Below are positions 7,680 through 15,707 of a stretch of DNA of 57,814 nucleotides, piece after piece. Below the pieces are notes generated by a model. It saw only the letters and a list, made by a program, of their open reading frames with translations. It had not been told where the DNA came from and did no database searches. The stretch is from Candidatus Palauibacter polyketidifaciens (GTDB lineage: Bacteria; Gemmatimonadota; Gemmatimonadetes; Palauibacterales; Palauibacteraceae), in contig NZ_CANPVO010000012.1 of NCBI RefSeq assembly GCF_947581785.1, forward strand, positions 1-57,814, written 5' to 3'. The position numbers and the translations under genes are program-made. Positions within the stretch are counted from its first letter, which is position 1. Every line of letters starts with the position of its first letter.

Positions 7680-8509
7680 ACGCCGTGCCCTCCTTTGCGC
7701 GGCGGCCGACCGGTGGCGGCCGAAGGGGCCGTCTCCGCCGCGGCAGCGTCGTCCGCCGAAGCGCTCGCCCCGAAGGCGCGCCGCGCCGCCTCCAGCCGCT
7801 CGGGCGTCCCGATGTCGTACCACGCCGCCCCCGTCGCGTCGAACACCCCGACGTGCTCACCATCTCCGATCCAGTCCATGTACGAATCCATGATCGAGAA
7901 GACGCCTCCTTCCGCGTGGCGTTCGAACACGCGCGGCGAGATCGCGTGGATGCCGCAGAAGCCGCACTCCCGCGCTTCATCCGCGCCCGACGGCTCGCGC
8001 GCGACGACTTCCCACCCCTCGTCCCGGTTCGCGCGCCCGTACACGCCCCACCCGTCCACCAGGAGGGGGCGCGACGTCTCCCGCTCCGCGATCGCGAGCG
8101 TCGCCAGCCGTCCATCCCGCGCCTCCCCGTCGAGGTGCGACCGATACAGCGCGGCAAGGTCGACCTCGGTCACGACATCGCAGTTGTGGAGCAGGAAGGG
8201 TTCCCGCGCCTCGAACAGCGACCGCGCGTGGAAGAGCCCGCCGCTCGTGTCCATGGGAGCCGGCGACTCCTCGTCCTCCCGCGACACGAACACCGGGACG
8301 CCCAGCGACGACGCCTCGGCCCACGCCGCCACCTGCCCGGCCAGATAGTGCGCGTTCACGATCAGCCGGTGTGCGCCCGCCGCGACGAGGTTTCCGGCGA
8401 CGCGCTCCAGCAGAGGGACGCCGCCGAAGTCGACGAGCGCCTTCGGGGTCGCGTCGGTGAGCGGCCGCAGGCGGCGTCCCCGGCCCGCCGCGAAGATCAT
8501 CGCCTCCAC
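7676..8509 (-). CDS. Sugar-1-phosphate nucleotidyltransferase, MurU-like
   Basis: MurU makes UDP-MurNAc from MurNAc-1-phosphate during peptidoglycan recycling. The 277-residue product starts MIFAAGRGRRLRPLTDATPK, the nucleotide-binding signature, then LVDFGGVPLLER, a HNCDVVTEVDL segment carrying the metal-binding Asp, and a WYDIGTPERL end motif shared with MurU. A 30-residue Ala-rich tail follows. GTG at 8509 or ATG at 8500 can start it. The gene directly follows a gene with an AmgK-like kinase domain, the same pairing as amgK-murU in Pseudomonas, which supports a role in amino-sugar recycling. Related enzymes use mannose- or glucose-1-phosphate, so the substrate is inferred. Confidence 0.82.
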   Translation of the reverse strand: MEAMIFAAGRGRRLRPLTDATPKALVDFGGVPLLERVAGNLVAAGAHRLIVNAHYLAGQVAAWAEASSLGVPVFVSREDEESPAPMDTSGGLFHARSLFEAREPFLLHNCDVVTEVDLAALYRSHLDGEARDGRLATLAIAERETSRPLLVDGWGVYGRANRDEGWEVVAREPSGADEARECGFCGIHAISPRVFERHAEGGVFSIMDSYMDWIGDGEHVGVFDATGAAWYDIGTPERLEAARRAFGASASADDAAAAETAPSAATGRPPRKGGHGV

Positions 8510-8531
8510 GGGTCCGCCCCCGCCGTCCGGC

Positions 8532-10013
8532 TCAGACCCGCGCGGGACGGCGGGGCCAGTCCGCCGATTCCCGGTGCGTGACCTCCACGCGCACGCCGGG
8601 GAAGCGCACGCTCAGGTGCCGGCGCAGCCGCTCCGCCATGTACACCGAGCGGTGCTGCCCGCCCGTACACCCGAAACTCACGCTCAGGCTGTGGAACCCG
8701 CGCTCCAGGTAGTTCGCGATGTGCGCGTCCACAATCCCCCGCACCCGTTCCCAGAACTCCTGCGCTTCCGGCCGGGCCGCGATGAAGGCGATCGTCTCTT
8801 CATCGAGACCGGTGAGGTTGCGGTAGGCTTCCTCGCGGCCCGGGTTCGGGAGCCCGCGGCAGTCGAACACGTATCCTCCTCCATGCCCCGACGTGTCCGC
8901 CGGATATCCGCCGGGATACCGGAAGCTGGAGATCGTCACCTCCAGTCCTCCCCCGACAGCCGACGGCTCAGCCCTGCGGCCCCAGCGTTCGACGATCGCG
9001 CGCAGCGCCCCCTCGAGTTCGGGGACGTCCACGGGCAGACCCGCCTCGAGCAACCCCCGCAGGTTCTCCGCCGCGTAGGGCACGCTCTGCAGGAAGCGCG
9101 GCTTTCGCTCGAAGAATCCCCGGTAGCCGTAGGCCCCGAGCGCCTGCAGCAAACGCACGAGGACGTACCCCGGCCAGAGTTCGAGGAACTCCTCGCGCCG
9201 GGCGACCCCGTGCGATTCGATGACGCCGATGTAGTGATCGAGCAGCGCCTCCCGGTGCCGGTCCGCGAGATTCGCCTTCGAGTCGTAGAGAAGCGACGCC
9301 ACGTCGTACTGCAGCGCCCCGCGCCGTCCGCCCTGGTAGTCGATGAACCAGGCTTCCGGACCCTCCGGCCCCTGCCGCACCATCACGTTGCGGGACTGGA
9401 GGTCGCGGTACAGGAACCACGGCCGGTCGCCGGCGAGCAGGTGGCGCGCGAGCCGCAAAAAGTCACGCTCCAGGTGCGCCTCGTTGAAGGGGATGTGCGC
9501 AAGCTTCAGGAAGTGGTACTTGAAGTAGTTGAGGTCCCAGAGGATGGACTGCCGGTCGAACGCCGCCCGGGGATAGGCCCGCCGGAAGTCGATCTGCTTC
9601 CCTCCCTCGACCTGGAAGCGCGGCAGGATCTCGAGCACCTGCCGGTAGAGGGGGAGGACGGCGTCGGGGAGGGCGTCGGATCCCGGCTCTCGCGCTTCCT
9701 TGATCGCGTCGAAGAGGGTCGTGTCTCCGAGATCTTCGAGGAGCCACACGCCGGACTTCTCTTCCGCGCCGTACACCTCCGGCACGGGCAGTCCGAGTTC
9801 GCGCAACGTGCGGGAGTAGGAGAGAAAGGCCCGGTTCTCCATCGGGTCGGGCCCGTGGGCGCCCACGGCGGATGCCCCGTCACCGGCGGTGAGACGCCAG
9901 TAGCTGCGGGCGGAGCCGTCCGAGGCGACGGGGCGGATGTCCACCGGCGGTTCGCCGCGCCACTCGACGAAGAGCGCCGACGCGAGGTCGACCAGCGCCT
10001 TGCCGGGACTCAT
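8532..10013 (-). CDS. Fusion protein: AmgK-like sugar kinase domain plus RapZ C-terminal domain
   Basis: A 493-residue two-domain protein. Residues 1 to about 335 form an aminoglycoside-phosphotransferase-type kinase with SDGSARSYWRL near the N-terminus, the catalytic loop FLYRDLQSRNVMV and the metal motif WFIDYQGGRRG, as in AmgK, which phosphorylates MurNAc or GlcNAc at C1. Residues 350-493 match the RapZ C-terminal domain: FRYPGGYP, YVFDCRGLPNPG and FGCTGGQHRSVYMAERL. In E. coli RapZ this half senses glucosamine-6-phosphate. The P-loop half of RapZ is absent. The start at 10013 overlaps the pyrD stop as TGATG. With the MurU-like gene downstream, a sensor-kinase for amino-sugar recycling is a reasonable inference. 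Confidence 0.88.
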   Translation of the reverse strand: MSPGKALVDLASALFVEWRGEPPVDIRPVASDGSARSYWRLTAGDGASAVGAHGPDPMENRAFLSYSRTLRELGLPVPEVYGAEEKSGVWLLEDLGDTTLFDAIKEAREPGSDALPDAVLPLYRQVLEILPRFQVEGGKQIDFRRAYPRAAFDRQSILWDLNYFKYHFLKLAHIPFNEAHLERDFLRLARHLLAGDRPWFLYRDLQSRNVMVRQGPEGPEAWFIDYQGGRRGALQYDVASLLYDSKANLADRHREALLDHYIGVIESHGVARREEFLELWPGYVLVRLLQALGAYGYRGFFERKPRFLQSVPYAAENLRGLLEAGLPVDVPELEGALRAIVERWGRRAEPSAVGGGLEVTISSFRYPGGYPADTSGHGGGYVFDCRGLPNPGREEAYRNLTGLDEETIAFIAARPEAQEFWERVRGIVDAHIANYLERGFHSLSVSFGCTGGQHRSVYMAERLRRHLSVRFPGVRVEVTHRESADWPRRPARV

Positions 10014-11029
10014 CAGCCCGCCGGAATCGCGGGGCCCCTGCCCGGCCGGGCCTGAAGGGCGCCCACGAGATCCTCCAGGCGCGCGACCCCGTTCGCCGTC
10101 ATGTACTCCGACATCCCCTCGTGAACCGCCACCGCCGCACCCGGATCGACGAAGGAAGCCGTCCCGATCTGGACGAGACAGGCGCCGGCGAGGACGTACT
10201 GCAACGCATCCTCCGCGTTGCGGATCCCCCCGATCCCCATGATCGGAAGCCCGCACGTCTGCCGCGCCCGCCACGTCGCGTACACTCCCATGGGGAGGAT
10301 CGCGGGCCCGCTCACGCCGCCGGACCGGTTACCGATGAGCGGTTCTCGCCGCGAGATGTCGACGACCATCCCGGGGAAGGTGTTGATCGCGCTCAGGCCG
10401 TCGGCCCCCGCCTCCTCGCAGATGCGGGCGAAGTCACCCACGTCGGGGACGTTGGGCGTGAGCTTGATTACGAGCGGCCGTTCCGTGCAGCCGCGGAGCC
10501 GCGCCACGAGGTCGGCCAGCGCCCTTTCGTCGGTGCCGAACATCGTACCGCCTTTCACGTTCGGGCAGGAGACGTTGATCTCGTATCCGAGGAAGCCGTC
10601 CTCCCCGTCGAGTCCGCTCACGACGGCGGCGAAGTCCTCCGCCGAGTGCCCGACGACGTTCACGAACACCTGCGCGCGGCTGAGGTGCTCGCGCAGCCAG
10701 GGGAGTTTCTCCGCGATGAAGCCGTGCAGACCGGGGTTCTCGAGTCCGATCGCGTTGATCATTCCGCCCGGCGTCTCCGCGACGCGGTGCGGCGGGTTGC
10801 CGGGGCGCGGCTCGAGGCTCACCGCCTTCGTGACGAGCCCCCCGATCTCGTCGAGGGGGATGAGGTCCGCGTATTCCTGCCCGTAGCCGCACGTACCCGA
10901 CGCCAGGAGCACGGGACTCGGGAACTCCGCCCCGAAGACGCGCTGGACGAGGCCCGGGGATGCCGCGGCCGGGGTCAGATCGCCCCCCAGTCGAGTTCCT
11001 CCGCGGGGAAGACGGAGCCCTCGATGCAC
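10013..11029 (-). CDS. pyrD: Dihydroorotate dehydrogenase, class 1B catalytic subunit
   Basis: PyrD oxidises dihydroorotate to orotate with FMN in pyrimidine synthesis. Class 1B is indicated by LLASGTCGYGQEYADL, the active-site cysteine in INVSCPNVKGGTMFG, VIKLTPNVPDV, the GGVSGPAILPM phosphate-binding segment and IMGIGGIRNAEDAL. The partner PyrK is immediately upstream, as expected for this class. The start is unclear: homology begins around LVQRVFGAEF. The nearest normal start is GTG at 11029, inside pyrK. A CTG at 10978, overlapping the pyrK TGA, would fit homology and coupling better. The same frame stays open far upstream, but that part is antisense-phase shadow of pyrK. Confidence 0.92.
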   Translation of the reverse strand: MHRGLRLPRGGTRLGGDLTPAAASPGLVQRVFGAEFPSPVLLASGTCGYGQEYADLIPLDEIGGLVTKAVSLEPRPGNPPHRVAETPGGMINAIGLENPGLHGFIAEKLPWLREHLSRAQVFVNVVGHSAEDFAAVVSGLDGEDGFLGYEINVSCPNVKGGTMFGTDERALADLVARLRGCTERPLVIKLTPNVPDVGDFARICEEAGADGLSAINTFPGMVVDISRREPLIGNRSGGVSGPAILPMGVYATWRARQTCGLPIMGIGGIRNAEDALQYVLAGACLVQIGTASFVDPGAAVAVHEGMSEYMTANGVARLEDLVGALQARPGRGPAIPAG

Positions 11030-11787
11030 GCCTTCACCCAGCGTCCGTCCGCCCCGCGCACAACGCACCCCTGGCAGGTGCCGATCCCGCAGCCCATGTG
11101 CTCCTCCACGGAGACCTGGAGCCGGCGACCGTGTTCGCGCGCGAAGGCCGCGAGCGCCCGCAGGAGCGGCGTCGGACCGCAGCCGAGGAGGAGCGCGCCG
11201 GACGCGGGATCGAGGCCCGCGGTCACCAGCCCCTTCCGGCCAGCGCTCCCGTCTTCCGTGAACAACTCCGGGTCGTGATCCGTGAGACGGGCGATGAGCG
11301 CGGGGTCGAAGACGGCTCCGGCGTCCCGTTCTCCGTAGATGAGCCGCACGCGCCGCCCGGCGGCCGCCTCGCGCGCCGCGAGGAAGATGAACGGGGCGAG
11401 CCCGACGCCGCCTGCGACGCACTCGACATCCGCGCCCTCCGTGTCGAAGGGGCGGCCCAGCGGGCCGAGGAGGAGGGCGGTCTGGCCGACCTCCAGCTTC
11501 GCGAGCGCCCGGGTGCCCTGTCCGTAGGCGCGCAGGAGGATGCCGACCTCTCCGCCGGGGCCCGTCCAGCCGACGCTGAACGGACGCGGGAGGAGCCAGG
11601 CCCCCGGCTCGTCGAGCCCCACGCCGAGCATGACGAACTGCCCGGGGAGCGAGGCAGCCGCGATGTCCGGGCAGTCGAACTCCTGCCACCAGGTATCGCG
11701 GGCCACGAGGCGCGCGAAGCGCAGCGTCGCCCGCCGGCTCACGGGCGCCGCGCGCCTCACGGCCGCACCGCCGCCGGCGCTCAGCAC
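10975..11787 (-). CDS. pyrK: Dihydroorotate dehydrogenase electron-transfer subunit PyrK
   Basis: PyrK carries FAD and a [2Fe-2S] cluster and passes electrons from PyrD to NAD. The 270-residue product has the flavin-binding LLPRPFSVGW motif, the NAD-binding VAGGVGLAPFIFLA segment, LLLGCGPTPLLRAL, and the cluster motif with four cysteines in MGCGIGTCQGCVVRG and KACIEGSVF. GTG at 11787 starts inside the last codons of the amidase gene. Overlaps on both sides show tight translational coupling with pyrD. Length and motif order are normal. Confidence 0.93.
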   Translation of the reverse strand: MLSAGGGAAVRRAAPVSRRATLRFARLVARDTWWQEFDCPDIAAASLPGQFVMLGVGLDEPGAWLLPRPFSVGWTGPGGEVGILLRAYGQGTRALAKLEVGQTALLLGPLGRPFDTEGADVECVAGGVGLAPFIFLAAREAAAGRRVRLIYGERDAGAVFDPALIARLTDHDPELFTEDGSAGRKGLVTAGLDPASGALLLGCGPTPLLRALAAFAREHGRRLQVSVEEHMGCGIGTCQGCVVRGADGRWVKACIEGSVFPAEELDWGAI

Positions 11788-13040
11788 CCCGGCTCCGGCG
11801 CGGGAGCGTACCGGCGCAGTACGTCCTCACGGTATGCCACGATCGCCTCCGCAATCGCCCGCGCGATCACTTCCTGTCCTTCCGTGCCGTTCAGGTAGCG
11901 CTCCTCTTCATCGTTCGAGAGAAAACCGACTTCGACGATCACCGACGGCATGCGCACAAGCGCCCCCAGGAGCACCCACCACGGGCCCTGTATGACGCCG
12001 CGGTCGGGGGCCTCGCCGCGCCGGACGCTCCGGATCGAGTTCTGCACGAACCCGGCGAAGAGCCGCGACTCCGCATAATTCTCATTACGGTCCATTCCCG
12101 CGAGGATGAACTGAACGTCGGAGGGCGAACCCGGGGCGTCATCCACCTCGGGACCCCGGTTCTCCCGCAGCGCAACCTCGCGCGCCTCCTCGGAGCGGGC
12201 CTGCCCGAGGAAGATGGTCTCGAACCCGCGCGCCCGCTCGTCCGCCGCGGCGTTGGCGTGGATCGAGACGAAGAGATCCCCGGCCCGGTCCACGGCGAAC
12301 TGCGACCGCACGTCGAGGTCCACGTAGACGTCCGTCTCGCGGGTCAGATAGGGCTCGAACATCTCGTGCCCTTCAAGCTCCCCGTACAGTTGTTTCGCGA
12401 TCGCGAGCACGATGTCCTTCTCGTAGCTCGCGCTGCCCAGCGTTCCCGGATCCCGGCCGCCGTGCCCCGGGTCGATGATCACGCGCCACGGCGCCGTCGG
12501 GTCGACGCGGGCCGGCAACGGATCTGCCGGCGGCGGGGGGGACGGAGACGCCGGGGATGCGGCGGACGCCTCGGATCCCTCGGACACGGCGGCGACGTGC
12601 GGCGGTCCCTCCGACACCCACCGAGTGACGAACTCCGCCGGAAGCCAGAAGGCGCCGCCCTCCTCGTAGGGCGGATTCGCAAGCTGCACCGTGCGTCCTC
12701 CGTGTCGGAAGAAGGGAGACTCCGCCTCGAACGCGACCTCTTCGCCGTGGAGGCGGGCCCGAAGGAAGACGCCGTTCCACGTGACGTCCTCGACGACGCT
12801 CTCCAGGGCGAGGGCGAGATCCGCCGCATCGACCGCGGGGTAGGCCCGGTGTCGCGCGACGGCGAGACTCACGGTGCGGCCCGAGACCTCCGCCTGAACC
12901 GTCTCCGGGGGCGTCTGCGCGTCGACCGCCGCCAGGGTTCCCGAAAGCGCGGTCTGCGCAACGACGACGGCTGCCACCGCGATCCGCCCGCCCGCGCCGG
13001 CCCGGCCGCGTTTGCCGCCGGCTCCCCGTTCAACCCCCAC
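11781..13040 (-). CDS. Secreted N-acetylmuramoyl-L-alanine amidase (Amidase_3)
   Basis: The enzyme cuts the amide bond between MurNAc and the stem peptide. The 419-residue precursor has an N-terminal signal segment (AVAAVVVAQTALSGTLAAVDA). An N-terminal beta-rich domain of about 110 residues follows, similar to a substrate-stalk or copper-amine-oxidase-N-like domain, then a Pro/Ser/Ala linker. The catalytic domain shows VIIDPGHGGRDPGT, the glutamate region around YEKDIVLAIAKQL, LFVSIHANA and IVEVGFLSNDEEE, which supply the zinc ligands and catalytic Glu. The GTG at 13040 overlaps smpB by 11 bases. In Gram-negatives such amidases are switched on by EnvC-type activators, and an FtsEX/EnvC-like operon lies 11 kb away. 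That link is inference. Confidence 0.93.
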   Translation of the reverse strand: MGVERGAGGKRGRAGAGGRIAVAAVVVAQTALSGTLAAVDAQTPPETVQAEVSGRTVSLAVARHRAYPAVDAADLALALESVVEDVTWNGVFLRARLHGEEVAFEAESPFFRHGGRTVQLANPPYEEGGAFWLPAEFVTRWVSEGPPHVAAVSEGSEASAASPASPSPPPPADPLPARVDPTAPWRVIIDPGHGGRDPGTLGSASYEKDIVLAIAKQLYGELEGHEMFEPYLTRETDVYVDLDVRSQFAVDRAGDLFVSIHANAAADERARGFETIFLGQARSEEAREVALRENRGPEVDDAPGSPSDVQFILAGMDRNENYAESRLFAGFVQNSIRSVRRGEAPDRGVIQGPWWVLLGALVRMPSVIVEVGFLSNDEEERYLNGTEGQEVIARAIAEAIVAYREDVLRRYAPAPEPGC

Positions 13041-13503
13041 GCGCCGCCTCCCTCTTCGCCCGCTCGGCCTCCCGCTGCATCGTCTTCCTCTTCAGGTCCT
13101 CCCGCCGGTCCCGGTGCTTCTTCCCCCGCGCCAGCCCCAGCGTGACCTTCGCGAAGCCGCGCCGAAAATGGATGTCCAGCGGCACGAGCGTCAGCCCGCT
13201 CTCCCGCGTCTTCGAGCGCAGGCGATCGATCTCCCGCCTCCTGAGCAGGAGCTTTCGCCGGCGCACCGGGTCGGGGGCGTCGATCGTCGCCTTGTCGTAC
13301 GGAGGAATGTGGAGATTATGGAGCCACGCCTCCCCACCGTCGATCCGCCCGTACGAGTCCGTGAAGCTCGCCTTCCCATCCCGGAGCGACTTCACCTCCG
13401 CGCCCCGCAGCACGAGTCCCGCCTCGAACTGTTCGAGCACCTCGTAGTCGTGGCGCGCCTTCCTGTTGCGGGCGATGACCCGGACCCCATCGCGATCGCC
13501 CAC
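13030..13503 (-). CDS. smpB: SsrA-binding protein SmpB
   Basis: SmpB binds tmRNA and delivers it to stalled ribosomes. The 157-residue product has normal length and landmarks: VIARNRKARHDYEVLEQFEA, GLVLRGAEVKSLRDGKASF, AWLHNLHIPPYDKA, RRRKLLLRRREIDRL and VPLDIHFRRGFAKVTLGLAR, followed by the basic tail GKKHRDRREDLKRK that inserts into the ribosome. GTG at 13503 matches the family start. It sits three bases after the YtxH-like gene and overlaps the amidase start. No tmRNA gene is visible nearby. Confidence 0.97.
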   Translation of the reverse strand: MGDRDGVRVIARNRKARHDYEVLEQFEAGLVLRGAEVKSLRDGKASFTDSYGRIDGGEAWLHNLHIPPYDKATIDAPDPVRRRKLLLRRREIDRLRSKTRESGLTLVPLDIHFRRGFAKVTLGLARGKKHRDRREDLKRKTMQREAERAKREAARGG

Positions 13504-13506
13504 GGC

Positions 13507-14043
13507 TCACTCCCGGGACGCCCCGCCGTCCGCGTCTCCGGCGCTCTCATCGGCCTCCGGCGCTTCGCCCGCCTCGTCGCCGGTTCCGTCTCCCGATCCA
13601 TCCCCGGATCCGTCCTCCGGGTGGTCCTCCGGAGCCTCGCCGTCCGCCAGCGCCGCGCGGTAGGCCTCCTTGGACTCGGAGACGCGCGCTTCGAGGTCGG
13701 AGCGGGCCTGCCGGGCCGCGTCCTTCCCCGCCTTGATCGCCTCTCCCGCCTTCTTCTGGCGGTCGGCGACGTTCCGGCGGAAGGCCCCCACCTGCGTTTC
13801 CACCCGATCGCGCGTCCGGTCGTAGCGTTCCCCGAGCGTGTCCCGGAGGTCCGTGAGCCGCTCGCCCGTCCCTTCTCTCAACCGGCGGGCTCCCTCCTTG
13901 AGGTCGGCCTGCGTCTCGCGTCCGGATTTCGGCGCCAGGAGCAGCGCGACGCCCGCACCCACGAGGGCGCCGCAGAGGAATGCGACGACCCCGGACGCCC
14001 GGCGTTCCACGACGACGTACGGCTGTTGTTCCTGCTCCGACAT
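13507..14043 (-). CDS. YtxH domain-containing protein
   Basis: A 178-residue protein with a short polar N-terminus, one membrane segment (GVVAFLCGALVGAGVALLLA) ending in the APKSGRETQADLKEGARRL motif of YtxH proteins, a long charged helical or coiled-coil region of about 90 residues, and an acidic Gly/Asp/Ser-repeat tail. YtxH proteins are membrane-anchored and linked to general stress responses in other bacteria; molecular function is not defined. The ATG at 14043 is chosen because MSEQEQQPYVVVERR precedes the membrane helix directly. It heads the smpB-to-oxidoreductase run. Confidence 0.85.
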   Translation of the reverse strand: MSEQEQQPYVVVERRASGVVAFLCGALVGAGVALLLAPKSGRETQADLKEGARRLREGTGERLTDLRDTLGERYDRTRDRVETQVGAFRRNVADRQKKAGEAIKAGKDAARQARSDLEARVSESKEAYRAALADGEAPEDHPEDGSGDGSGDGTGDEAGEAPEADESAGDADGGASRE

Positions 14044-14131
14044 GTCACTCACTCTCCTGATGGCGCCTCTGGCCAAAGCTGGCGGCCTGGCGGCTCCCGA
14101 CGGCCCGGCGACCGCTGAGGACTCGGCGAAC

Positions 14132-15622
14132 CTATCGGCCGCTTCCCTCTACAACCCGCCGGTATGCCGCCGGATCCCACTCGGGCCGCCCATCGGCGTC
14201 GGCGATGCGATGCCCGAGATGAAAGATGAGACGCGTGATGCGCGCCGTCTTGTCGTACAGAATCCGGTCCGGTTCGTCGTTGGGACCGTGATAGTCTTCG
14301 TGCGTGCCCGTGAAGAAGAAGAGAACGGGCACGCCCTTCCGCGCAAAATTGTAGTGGTCCGAGCGAAAATAGAAGTTCTCCTCCGGCCACGGGTCGTCGA
14401 TCATCTCGAGCCCGAGCTCCGGGTGCTCCCGCAGCGTCTGGCGAAGTGTCGTGCCGAGCGTCGACTCGTCGGCGCCGATCGCCACGACGGTGTCGCGCCA
14501 GTTTCGTCCGATCATGTCGATGTTCAGGTTGGCGACCGTCGCCCCGAGGGGAAACAGCGGGTTTTCGGCGTACCACCCCGAGCCGAGAAGTCCGCGCTCC
14601 TCCCCGCTCACGGCCAGGAATACGAGGGAGCGGCGCGGCGGCGTTTCCAGAGATGCGTACGCCTGCGCGAGTTCGATGATCGCCGCGGTCCCGGAGGCGT
14701 CGTCATCGGCGCCGTTGTAGATGGAGTCCCCGTCGACAGGCCGCCCCACGCCCACGTGATCCATGTGGGCCGTGAAGACGACGAACTCGCCGCGGAGGTC
14801 GGGATCCGAACCCTCGATCCAGCCGATCGTGTTGAAGGCCCTCTCCTCACGGAACACGGAATGTGTACGCACCGTCGCCTCGTAGGCGTTGGTGCCCGCG
14901 CCGGAAGCGAGGGCCGCGCGCAGCGGCTCGGGGAGCGCACGCGCCCGGACGAGCGCCACCGGGGCGCCGAGTTCCTCCGGCATGCCGACGGACAGCCGCT
15001 CCCGCTCGTAGAAGCGCCGGATGCCGGCGAAGTAGTCGTCCGGCGCATCGAGCGCGAGCAGGACGGCGACCGCGCCGCCATCGAGGATACCGCGGACGGA
15101 TTCGAGGCCTCGCCGAGTCTCCTCGGGCGTGACCCGCATGACCGCAACGGCGCCGGTGGGCGGGTCCGCGGCGCCGGGCGTGACGATCGCGAGCGGACCC
15201 GCGGCCTCGCCGCGGCCCCCGGGAACGGCGAGGTAGTCGGACACGTCGATCGTGCCGCCGCCCGGACCGGCGATGTCGAGCAGTTGCCGGCCGGGGGAGC
15301 CGGCTCGGGAAGCGGTCAGCGGATACTCCTGCAGATAGATGTCGCCGTCCGCCGGCTGGAGGCCAAACTCCTCGAAACGGCGGGCGATGTGCCGCGCCGC
15401 CTTGTCGAGTTCCGGGCTCGGCGTCGCCCGGCCGCGCATCGAGTCGTGCGCGAGGGCGCCGATGCGAAGCCGCAGGTCGTCCGCGGTGATCGTCGCCGCT
15501 CCGGCTTCGTTCTGCGCGGAGATTCCCGCGGGGAAGGCCGCGAGAGCCAGCAGCGGGACCCACATCGCGGCGGGCCGCGCGCCCGCCAGGGTCGGCGTGA
15601 TTCCCGGCAGCTTCCTTTTCAT
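14132..15622 (-). CDS. Secreted M28 family zinc peptidase
   Basis: A 496-residue precursor with an N-terminal signal segment (MWVPLLALAAFPAGISA). A PA-like insert of about 170 residues precedes the peptidase core. Metal-binding motifs of M28 are clear: FVVFTAHMDHVGVG with the first His-Asp ligands, NGADDDASGTAAIIELA with the bridging Asp, VSGEERGLLGSGWYAEN with the catalytic Glu pair, LNIDMIGRN, and the last His in FYFRSDHYNFARKGVPVL. It should be an exported aminopeptidase-type enzyme. The start at 15622 (MKRKL) gives a good signal peptide; the longer frame to 15688 does not. It is divergent from DUF58, with 85 bases of shared promoter space. Confidence 0.92.
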   Translation of the reverse strand: MKRKLPGITPTLAGARPAAMWVPLLALAAFPAGISAQNEAGAATITADDLRLRIGALAHDSMRGRATPSPELDKAARHIARRFEEFGLQPADGDIYLQEYPLTASRAGSPGRQLLDIAGPGGGTIDVSDYLAVPGGRGEAAGPLAIVTPGAADPPTGAVAVMRVTPEETRRGLESVRGILDGGAVAVLLALDAPDDYFAGIRRFYERERLSVGMPEELGAPVALVRARALPEPLRAALASGAGTNAYEATVRTHSVFREERAFNTIGWIEGSDPDLRGEFVVFTAHMDHVGVGRPVDGDSIYNGADDDASGTAAIIELAQAYASLETPPRRSLVFLAVSGEERGLLGSGWYAENPLFPLGATVANLNIDMIGRNWRDTVVAIGADESTLGTTLRQTLREHPELGLEMIDDPWPEENFYFRSDHYNFARKGVPVLFFFTGTHEDYHGPNDEPDRILYDKTARITRLIFHLGHRIADADGRPEWDPAAYRRVVEGSGR

Positions 15623-15707
15623 CGGCTTTCTTCCCGGAGAGACGTTCGACCGAAGGCGAGTCCGCGACGTGTGGCGGGGCTCCGCCACGTGGAGCTAGTC
15701 TTTTCCG

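Noticed and set aside
11781..11854. Long upstream extension of the pyrD frame covering pyrK
   Set aside because: The extension is the pyrK gene read in another phase; PyrK has its FAD, NAD and [2Fe-2S] motifs in its own frame.
12520..12600. Pro/Ser/Ala-rich stretch considered as a repeat array or CRISPR-like region
   Set aside because: It is the linker inside the amidase; the bases are not regularly repeated.
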